Shown here: positions 1 to 6,229 of the stretch, piece by piece
How positions within the stretch are numbered: position 1 is the first letter of the stretch
Layout of the letters: every line of letters begins with the position of its first letter
DNA from: Pinguiococcus pyrenoidosus
Lineage: Eukaryota; Sar; Pinguiophyceae; Pinguiochrysidales; Pinguiochrysidaceae
DNA length: 15,039 nt
Assembly: GCA_019677205.1 (NCBI GenBank)
Contig: JAAMXY010001895.1
Location: 7,628-22,666, forward strand
Reading direction: 5' to 3'
Program-made: the position numbers and the translations under genes
The notes under the pieces: model-generated
What the model saw: only the letters and a program-made list of their open reading frames with translations
The model's database searches: none
Told to the model about the DNA's origin: nothing

Positions 1-402
1 AGAGTTGAGGGTGGTGTCTCTTACGAGATCTCAAAGATTCGGAAAAGCTTAACGCTAGTCCAGCAAATTGGATTGGTAGTTTTCAATTCAGCAATCTCGC
101 AGCATCGGTCGGAACCTCACTTGCTTACGAATTGCCCCAAGCGCAAAGATGGGAACGGAGGAGCGGGTAGACTCCGGAACCCCCGCTTCTCGTTTTTGTC
201 CGATGTGGACGTGAAGAATACCGGTGTTTCTCAGATTGATCCGTCTTCGTCTAGGTGAATATCGAACATAGTTTCAAATATCAGTATTGAACAGAACATC
301 GCAAACGCCTCGTCAGCGCTGCTAGAGCCCTTGGACGCGTCCAAGTGCAGCTACGACGCGTCCACGACGTGCACAGGCCGTGTGCAGGCCGTGCTCAAGC
401 CC
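1..402. other. Upstream region without a recognised gene
   Basis: No coding region with a recognisable product is visible. A 61-codon open frame at 73-258 begins at TTG and has no recognisable composition. The frame of the downstream cyclic-nucleotide-binding-like gene is already open from about 331, but has no ATG before 403. An upstream exon ending in this region therefore cannot be excluded; AG dinucleotides at about 350 and 375-386 could act as acceptors. I see no TATA box or other promoter element I would defend. Confidence 0.5.
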
Positions 403-3156
403 ATGGAAGATCATGGTGACGGGAGCTCCACTCTCGGGAGGCTGCGGCGCTATGCACGGACCTTGGCGACCGCTACGGGGCAGCTCTCCGAGCTCTTCGA
501 GCTGCGACGGACGTTGCTCCAAAAGGCGGAGACCACGGTGCTGGACGCAGCTGCCGTGCGAAACTATCTGCTGGCCCACAGCACCATCGAGGCGCAAGCG
601 ATCTGGCATGTACTCCGGCCCGCCGAGCAGCTGGAGATGTGCAGGGTGTTCCGCCTGCGCTCTGTCGAAGACACCTTGCAGAGCGAGATTCTCTTGAACA
701 ACGCTCCAGCGACGGCCTCCTTGTACGTGCTTCTGAAGGGGAGCGCTGATCTTCGGGCCTCGGATGCTGAGGGAAGACCGATCCACGTCCGCTGCGAGGC
801 TGGGGACGTCTTCGGTGCTCTCCTACGGGACGACTTCATCGAGGAGTACGGCGATGCCGAGCTGCAAGCGTGGAAAGAGAGAAACGCCAAAGCCTCCCAA
901 AGGAAGTCGGCGGCGAAAGAAGAGCTGATCGGCAAGTGTGCAGACTGCGAGAAGATCCGCGTGCACTTCGAGCTGAAGTCGGAGCTCATCTACGTGCAGC
1001 GCGGGGACGTGCAGCATGTCTTGGATCACGTGCGGGCACGCCTCACGCAGCAGGCCTTCTTCTCGCACATGGCTCTGCCCTTCCTTTCGCCGCTTGCGGT
1101 TGAGAAGAGCTACCCAGCAGGCGCAGAGCTCGTGGTCGAGGCCTCGCCGGCGACGGAGATCATCTTCATCTTCCAAGGCGAGGCGTCGCAGGAGATCCGC
1201 ACCACGGGCGACGCCGCCATCCAGATCCGTGGCCGCCGAGAGACCCTCCGCTCGCCTGAAGCCTGTGGCGACCAAGCGTTCCAGCCGGACAACAGTGGCG
1301 AGGCACCAAGAGAATCGGAAGGTGAAGCGGGAGGCGATCGATTGCCGTCGTCGGCGCTTCAGGCGGCCACGAGGTCCACCGACTGGAGCAGCTCTCCCCG
1401 ACCGTCGTCTTCCCAAAGTCCGCGCGCCGCCAGATCCTGCATCGTTCTCGCCAGCGGCTTTGAGGCCCGGATCCGAAAGTGCCCCTTGGCGAGCCTGGGT
1501 CCTCAGAGCATCGTCGGCGACATCGCCGCCGTGATGAACATTCCGCACCCGACGACCGTCGTCGCAGCATCGACCATCCGAGCGTATGTGCTGCCGCTGC
1601 GTGCCTTCAAGGAAGCTTTGGCGCCGTACGAAGCGCTCAAGTCTCGCTTGCGAATCTCTGCCCGGGAGAAAGCACGCCGGATCGAGAAGACGGTCCGCGA
1701 CTTTCTTCGAGGCCATCGGGAAGCCGACAAGACCCGAAGTCGCAAGCGGACGGCGGCAGAGAGCTTCTCCCCTTCGCAATCATCGCCAACTTCTCTTGGA
1801 GAAAGGCCGCGAACGATGCCTTGGCTCCAGCGTTCCACGCATGGCAGAGGTCGACACAAGTTCCGATTCTTGGCGCCGGAAGCAACCGAGGGCTCTCCCG
1901 GCTTCGAATGGACCTTGGAGGCCTTGCGTCGTCGCGTCCCCGACGTGGAGCCAGTGACCACCAGGCGCGTCCGCCTGGCGGTCGATCTTTTCGACATTCG
2001 AAAGCGGGCGAATGTGCAGCGAGGTATCCCCATGGAGGCCGCCATAAAGCTGCTAGGTGACCGTCGCGCAAAGCTGGGGGGCCAGGTACACGCGAGAGAC
2101 GAGGGCACGAGAGACGAAGGCAGCTGGTCGAAGCTTCGAGGCGACTGGTCGGCGCTCGAGGCCGTCGCGGACGACATCAGGAAGGACCGTAGTTGGGCCT
2201 CGATCACTCTAGGAACTACGGATGGCGGGATGGCAACGGAGCAGGGCGGAAGCCGAGCTGAAGCTGAAGCTGAAGCTGAAGCTGAAGCTGAAGCTGAAGC
2301 TGAAGCTGAAGCTGAAGCTGAGACGAGAGAGGAAGGGCCTCCTGCAACGGAGGTTGCTCCGGAAACGAGTCGAGCACCCCAAGGACTCTCGCGAGCGCGG
2401 AGTTCGGTGCGTTCCCCCGCTTCTGCTCCTGCTGGTGCGCCTCCCTCTCCTCGACGAGCCCCTCGAGAAGAAGCCTTGTGCGCTGCAAGAGTTGCGGGAG
2501 TCGCGGAAGACGCGGTACACGCGGAAAGCGCGGGGGATGCGGAGACTGATCTATCCGAGGAGGGCGCTGCCGAAGCGGCCAGGGACCGCGGCGACCTCGA
2601 GCACCTGCGCAACGCGAACGTCGCAACCGCAAGCAGAGACGTCGTCAGCACACCTGAGTTCCCAGCAGCCGCGCGCGAGGAAATGGCTGTGGTTGCGGAA
2701 GCCCCCTATGCCATCGACGCTGAGATGCATGTCGTCTCAGCTCTGCCGTTCCGGCAGCGCTTTCTGAAGGACGCCTACTCGCGCATCACCGGCGCGTCCC
2801 TTCTGGTCGATGCCGTGTCCCACGATCAGCTGCAGGTCAGCAACTTCACACTGGAAGACATCGCGACGCGGCCCGTGACCGTCCAGGCCGAGCCGGAGTA
2901 CCTCGGCATGCGACCACCGTCAAGGCTCGTGGGTCGCTTCTCCCCGGCTCGCTGCAGCTCTCGCGCGCGGACGGCCTCGCCAGTGGAAGCAGCGTCGGTC
3001 GGACCATTGCGAGAGGCAGTCCAGAGACAGCGGAAGCCACCGAGGGACACGGAGCCGGTCCCAACCATCACGAGCGATCGGCGGCTGCATGGACGAGCCC
3101 TTCCAATCGTACGGCACAGCGAAGGGTACGAGAATCCATGGTGTGGATGGACTTGA
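403..3156 (+). CDS. Cyclic-nucleotide-binding-like two-domain protein with low-complexity C-terminal half
   Basis: Reading from the first in-frame ATG gives 917 residues with no intron needed; the frame is open from 331, so an upstream exon is possible. Two regions resemble cyclic-nucleotide-binding (CNB) beta-barrels. The first is about residues 50-150, with SLYVLLKGSADL followed by GDVFGAL. The second is about residues 219-425, with EIIFIFQGEA, a roughly 65-residue Ser/Arg/Pro-rich insertion, then LGPQSIVGDIAAV and a PHPTTVVAAS stretch. In the family, the phosphate-binding cassette carries a GE pair and an Arg before the AT(V) residues. Here these read GD (372-373) and His382, so nucleotide binding is doubtful. 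A basic Arg/Lys-rich segment follows (about 420-451), then a mostly disordered-looking half with an Ala-Glu repeat (619-640). The role is unknown; a regulatory or scaffold subunit is an inference. The fold call is moderately secure. The start and the far C-terminus are less so. Confidence 0.68.
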   Translation: MEDHGDGSSTLGRLRRYARTLATATGQLSELFELRRTLLQKAETTVLDAAAVRNYLLAHSTIEAQAIWHVLRPAEQLEMCRVFRLRSVEDTLQSEILLNNAPATASLYVLLKGSADLRASDAEGRPIHVRCEAGDVFGALLRDDFIEEYGDAELQAWKERNAKASQRKSAAKEELIGKCADCEKIRVHFELKSELIYVQRGDVQHVLDHVRARLTQQAFFSHMALPFLSPLAVEKSYPAGAELVVEASPATEIIFIFQGEASQEIRTTGDAAIQIRGRRETLRSPEACGDQAFQPDNSGEAPRESEGEAGGDRLPSSALQAATRSTDWSSSPRPSSSQSPRAARSCIVLASGFEARIRKCPLASLGPQSIVGDIAAVMNIPHPTTVVAASTIRAYVLPLRAFKEALAPYEALKSRLRISAREKARRIEKTVRDFLRGHREADKTRSRKRTAAESFSPSQSSPTSLGERPRTMPWLQRSTHGRGRHKFRFLAPEATEGSPGFEWTLEALRRRVPDVEPVTTRRVRLAVDLFDIRKRANVQRGIPMEAAIKLLGDRRAKLGGQVHARDEGTRDEGSWSKLRGDWSALEAVADDIRKDRSWASITLGTTDGGMATEQGGSRAEAEAEAEAEAEAEAEAEAEAETREEGPPATEVAPETSRAPQGLSRARSSVRSPASAPAGAPPSPRRAPREEALCAARVAGVAEDAVHAESAGDAETDLSEEGAAEAARDRGDLEHLRNANVATASRDVVSTPEFPAAAREEMAVVAEAPYAIDAEMHVVSALPFRQRFLKDAYSRITGASLLVDAVSHDQLQVSNFTLEDIATRPVTVQAEPEYLGMRPPSRLVGRFSPARCSSRARTASPVEAASVGPLREAVQRQRKPPRDTEPVPTITSDRRLHGRALPIVRHSEGYENPWCGWT
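2257..2321. repeat. In-frame GCTGAA hexanucleotide microsatellite (Ala-Glu repeat)
   Basis: Almost eleven perfect copies of the 6-bp unit GCTGAA lie inside the CNB-like gene and encode an alternating Ala-Glu run. Perfect copies indicate recent replication-slippage growth. The repeat is open in every frame on both strands (Leu-Lys, Ser-Phe or Leu-Gln in others), which explains several long overlapping frames here. An (AE)n run is expected to be helical and acidic. Confidence 0.95.
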
Positions 3157-3159
3157 TGG

Positions 3160-3211
3160 AGGTTGAGACCAAAGCTCACAATCTGAGGTTGAGGCCAAAG
3201 CTCACAATCTG
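3160..3211. repeat. 26-bp direct tandem duplication just after the stop codon
   Basis: Two adjacent 26-bp copies (3160-3185 and 3186-3211) differ at a single base. Each runs from AGGTTGAG to CTCACAATCTG. The first copy begins three bases after the TGA of the CNB-like gene, so the duplication lies in its presumed 3' UTR. Confidence 0.95.
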
Positions 3212-3324
3212 ATCTGGAGTTGAAGCTGGATTTCAAAGCCGGAAGCTAAGGCCATCTTCTGAGAAAAAGAAGCAATGGTTCTCCAAGAGCTGAAGGGGTG
3301 CTATGTGGTTTTCTCCCTGCGCGG

Positions 3325-3484
3325 CCTCGACCCGACTCGCCTTCACTGTGCCCGACTCGACTGTGTTCGATTCGCCTCGACTCGACTCGACTCGACTACG
3401 TTCGACCCGATTCGCCTCGACTATGTTCGACTCGCCTCGCCTCACCTCGCCTCGCCTCGATTCAATTCAATTCAATTCAATTCG
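3325..3484. repeat. Degenerate 5-bp satellite drifting from CGACT/CGCCT to ATTCA units
   Basis: About 160 bp keep a five-base period. The unit is mostly CGACT, shifts to CGCCT/CACCT variants at about 3430-3460, and ends in four near-perfect ATTCA units (about 3460-3482). Because five is not a multiple of three, all frames look open and give periodic Arg-Leu-Asp-Ser peptides, which are not genes. Confidence 0.93.
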
Positions 3485-3766
3485 GAGATGCGTCAAACAC
3501 ACGCAAGGAGACGCAGGTCCTTGTCGGCATCTACAGGCGGCTTCCCCTAACTACCTACGGTGCTGTACTCTTTCCCCTGGGAAGCTGCCGTCTATGTTAT
3601 GTACACCGACTTTGCGCCGATCGGTCTTCTGGGAGCTCCGGCTGCCCCAGGACGCTGCTGAAAACGCGCTATTAGGTGTCCAGGTAATCACTCCTGCGTC
3701 AATCTGGAAAGGGAACAAGCTGGTGGGCCATGTCTGCCCCACTGTCTACTGGCCCCGGGCGTGGGC

Positions 3767-4218
3767 TCAGGGCGTGTTCCGGAAGAAGCGCGCCTTAAAC
3801 TTGCCAAACCGGTTCTCCACGGCCCGATGCTCCACGAAATGCGAGTAGCCTTGCTGGACGCAGTGGCCGTACTTCATGCCTGCCATCCGCACAGCGAAGC
3901 GGGCGATCACCTGCGGCAGATCCAGCTCCGCACACATTCCAGTCTTGTGATCGAGACGATGAATCACGACGCTCTCCTGCCCGAGCCGCGACGACGCGTC
4001 CGCCGAAGAGGTCATCGCGAGGTTCTGCAAGGCCGCCAGGCCACTTTGTGAGCATTCAGAGAGACTTTCGGCGGCGTTGGAAGGCGGAGGCGCACCTGTT
4101 CCGGCCGCATTCGCACCATCTTCTGCCGCAGCAGAGACAGATGGAAGGCGTGCACGGGCTGCAGCGGCGCTGCGAGCGTACTCAAAAGCAGCACGAGCGC
4201 GAGGCTTCGAAACGCCAT
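3767..4218 (-). CDS. Small two-exon protein with signal peptide, possibly plastid-targeted
   Basis: The proposed CDS is complement(join(3767..4024,4096..4218)), 126 residues. Exon 1 starts at an ATG with G at -3 and encodes a strong signal peptide: a hydrophobic core rich in Leu/Ala over residues 5-18, ending PVHA before Phe25. Exon 2 supplies the rest, ending FFRNTP and stop. The two exons are in different frames and join cleanly at phase 0 after a GAACAG codon pair. Exon 2's frame extends upstream to 4393 but starts only at GTG and has no ATG before 4015, which favours splicing. The mature part is basic, has two Cys (CAEL and HCVQ contexts) and aromatic residues near its end; I recognise no family. 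An Ala-Phe junction resembles the ASAF-type motif of plastid-targeted proteins in algae with red complex plastids, so either secretion or plastid import is possible. Confidence 0.6.
4025..4095 (-). other. Predicted 71-bp intron of the small secreted-protein gene
   Basis: Donor CAG|GTGCGC (GT at 4095-4094) and acceptor CCTTGCAG|AAC (AG at 4026-4025) on the minus strand. Phase 0. The length is not a multiple of three, so removal is required to join the signal-peptide frame to the downstream frame. The size fits the 77-80-bp introns of the receptor gene in the same window. Confidence 0.6.
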
Positions 4219-5231
4219 GACGGAGAGACAGGGACACGGAGGACACGTCCAAAGGCACTTTGCGCCGCTGCCAACGCCGGACGCGCGAAGAGAGTCTGCC
4301 ACGCGGGAAGACGCAGGACTTTCCTTTGGTTTCACCCTCTCTCTTGCCAAGAGCGCTACTTCGCGGACCACCGGTTGCTATAGTCAGCGTCACCGGTCAG
4401 CTTTCAACTTTTGAAAGGAGCCATCGTTTGATTCTCACTGGGCTTGAGATGCCGGTTTCGAGCTTCCGCTGTTCGCAGCCCTGTTCTTCAGCAGCAATAG
4501 CCCGTCCACGCGCTTCGACACTTCAATGGCGTTTCGAAACTCGCCCGCTATGAAACCATACCATCAAGTTTCGGAGGTCAACGGGCGCAAGCCCCGGAGC
4601 TGCCATTGGCAAGTGCTGATTGCGCCGGACCCACGAAACCGTTTCTGATGGTTGGGGTCGGGGACGGCCAGCGCTCGCCCGCCACGTCAGCTTCCGCCGC
4701 AGAAAACGAGGGCTGCGTGCGCGCCTGAACGACGCCGACGCTAGTGGCCAGTTCCTGCAAGTTGACCCCGCCGCTTTACGTCATGACCGGCAGCTTCCCC
4801 CAAGGCCACGGATCACGCGTGCGCACGCCGAACATACGCCGCATACGCAGGGGCTCCACACGCGCGTCTGTGCAGAAACCGAGTCAACGATTCTTCAACT
4901 CAACCCTCAACCACGCGCTCGCTCCGAGCAGCAACGCGGCTCAGGCGTGAGGCGCCTTCCGCACCACGCCTTCCGCATCCTGTAGCCGGGAATCGTGGTT
5001 AAACTGGCTAAGCAGGTGGGTGAGCACCAGAATCGATGATGACGGCACGATGACCCAATGGGGCCGGATCGATCGACGTCGCTCGCCTGCATCGAACCGA
5101 GATGCAAACCGTTCGAAGCTGATCATCTGGCAAAGAAACACAGATCATCTTGACTCGTGAGCTCCCAAAGGCCTGGTTTACTTCTTTCCTAGAAGCAGCT
5201 TCATCATTGCAGCCTGCGACGCCATTGCTTG
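4219..5231. other. Intergenic region with no recognised gene
   Basis: Open frames of 60-120 codons occur on both strands, but none shows a domain, signal peptide or believable composition. The left end is the presumed promoter side of the minus-strand small gene. The right end abuts the retroelement relic and may hide unrecognisable element sequence. I found no tRNA, long terminal repeat or clear promoter. Confidence 0.5.
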
Positions 5232-5253
5232 AGCAAGAAGACTTGCGTTCTCC

Positions 5254-5450
5254 TTGGAAGCATCTGCGATAACCTTTCCTATTGCAAGAGAGACCTTCCT
5301 AGACAAGATGTCGCAGGCCGGAGTCATCACCACGTCTACCTCAAGCTACAGTTCGCCCACCTTCGTCGTACCAAAGGCCATGGTCGACGGCGTCAAGCGC
5401 TGGCGAATGGTGACGGACTTCCGCGAGCTGAACGCGTCTATGCATCAGTT
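5254..5450 (+). pseudogene. Reverse transcriptase N-terminal fragment (fingers)
   Basis: The frame is open from 5232, after a TGA, and is best recognised from 5254. The conserved start of the Ty3/gypsy RT domain is clear: QAGVITTSTSSYSSPTFVVP, then RWRMVTDFRELNASM. The WRM(V)xDFRxLN motif belongs to the fingers. Similarity ends after ASMHQFG at about 5450, where short tandem GATC-rich repeats begin. The FxxxDLxxGY region, the palm and the YxDD aspartates are missing. There is no believable start codon, so this is a remnant of a longer polyprotein. Confidence 0.88.
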
Positions 5451-5458
5451 CGGAGCCG

Positions 5459-5512
5459 GATCGATCATGGTGATCGATCATGGGTGATCGATCATAGGAG
5501 CGATCATGGGTG
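5459..5512. repeat. 13-14-bp tandem repeats at the RT deletion junction
   Basis: Three to four imperfect units of the type GATCGATCATGGGT lie end to end, exactly where the RT fingers stop and the thumb segment begins. The core GATCGATC is itself palindromic. The repeat introduces a stop codon (TGA at about 5485) and shifts frame between the two pol fragments. Confidence 0.9.
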
Positions 5513-6034
5513 AGGAGGTTCATCCCTCATTACGCCAAGACGGTCCAGCCGCTGGTGGAGGCGACCAAGAAGCACGGCACCGTGAACGCAAAGGCCACGG
5601 AGGCGTTTGCCACACTCAAGGAGCAACTGCTGTGCACGCTCGTTACGCGGAAGCAGCTGAGCCTCCCCAACTTCGAGAAGCCCCTCTACATATCGACCGA
5701 CGCCTCGTCCAAGGCGATAGGAGGCTTCATCTATCAACTCCGCACAGAGTCGGAGGGTCATAAGCCGGACAATGTGTTGCCCCTCGCCTTCCTGTCGAGA
5801 ACCTTGTCCGAGGCGGAAAGAAAGTATCACGACGTCTTCTTCCTGAACGCGCAGGGAGGAGCGTCGCTGCTGACGGAGGCGCTCGCAGTGCTGTATGTGC
5901 TTGAGAAGTCGGCCGAACTGGTGGAGCAGTTCGAGGCGGTGATCGTCAACACGGACCATCGGAACCTTCTCTTCCTCCGCAATCAAACGAAGGGAATGCT
6001 GTTCAGGTGGAGCCTGGCTGATGCGGTTCGGCAA
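5510..6034 (+). pseudogene. RT thumb/connection plus RNase H fragment, truncated
   Basis: The fragment starts in the RT thumb with RRFIPHYAK, then shows LPNFEKPLYISTDASSKA, AFLSRTLSEAERKYHD, EALAVLYVLEK and IVNTDHRNLLFL. These are the RNase H landmarks of Ty3/gypsy pol. Acidic residues at codons 5699 (Asp of TDAS), 5876 (Glu of EALAV) and 5954 (Asp of TDH) remain. About 13 extra residues sit between ERKYHDV and TEALAV, where the family normally has a short Glu-rich link. Similarity ends near 6030 after FRW; the frame continues to 6085 without pol similarity. Confidence 0.88.
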
Positions 6035-6193
6035 CGTGCGCCATGCAGTTCGCTTACCATTAAAACTCCGGTACTCCGCTCTTGATAGTTGAGTACTTGC
6101 CCTTGGGGTAGTCTAGTACCAATTCGCCTACCTAAAGTACCAGAGTTGAACCAGCAATGCGCAAAAACAAAAAGGGGGAAAACCCAAACATTC

Positions 6194-6210
6194 GCCGGCA
6201 AAAAGCCGGC
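6194..6210. promoter_or_regulatory. GC-rich hairpin (GCCGGC-A5-GCCGGC) upstream of the dioxygenase start
   Basis: Two self-complementary GCCGGC hexamers flank five A residues, giving a 6-bp stem with a 5-base loop. It lies 20 bases before the ATG at 6230, inside the expected 5' leader, and is bordered by A-rich and T-rich runs. A role in translation or in promoter binding is only an inference. Confidence 0.4.
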
Positions 6211-6229
6211 ATTTTTCGCCGCATAAAGC

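Larger units (their letters stand above)
3157..3766. other. Repeat-rich spacer between convergent genes
   Basis: This spacer separates the stop of the plus-strand CNB-like gene from the stop of the minus-strand small secreted-protein gene. It must hold both 3' untranslated regions. It contains a 26-bp tandem duplication and a 5-bp satellite, listed separately. Several 60-180-codon frames cross it, but their composition (Arg/Leu/Asp/Ser periodicity) is a by-product of the satellite. I see no canonical AATAAA polyadenylation signal. Confidence 0.6.
5232..6034 (+). mobile_element. Ty3/gypsy-type retrotransposon pol relic (internally deleted)
   Basis: Two pieces of a pol polyprotein lie in the same orientation and order as in Ty3/gypsy elements: the N-terminal part of reverse transcriptase (5254-5450), then the RT thumb/connection and RNase H (5510-6034). 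The RT palm with its YxDD catalytic motif is absent between them. No gag, protease or integrase is visible. No terminal repeats or target-site duplications were recognised. The relic stops about 200 bp upstream of the dioxygenase gene. It is non-functional as it stands. Confidence 0.85.

Noticed and set aside
73-258. Short frame at the left edge as an upstream exon
   Set aside because: It starts at TTG, has no recognisable sequence, and no convincing donor joins it to the CNB-like frame.
1200-1460. Possible intron in the CNB-like gene covering the Ser/Arg/Pro-rich insertion
   Set aside because: The reading frame is the same on both sides, and no GT-AG pair I tested in this stretch has a length divisible by three.
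1503-2651. 382-codon minus-strand frame
   Set aside because: It is antisense to the CNB-like gene, depends on the hexanucleotide repeat being open in all frames, and is Ser/Arg/Ala low complexity.
3275-3848. Three overlapping plus-strand frames of 91-181 codons
   Set aside because: They are translations of the 5-bp satellite, which is open in all frames; the non-repeat tails have no recognisable content.
3767-4393. Single 208-codon minus-strand frame as an unspliced gene
   Set aside because: It starts at GTG, has no ATG before 4015 and its N-terminal part is low-complexity Arg/Ser/Ala sequence. The spliced model with a signal peptide in the neighbouring frame explains the region better.
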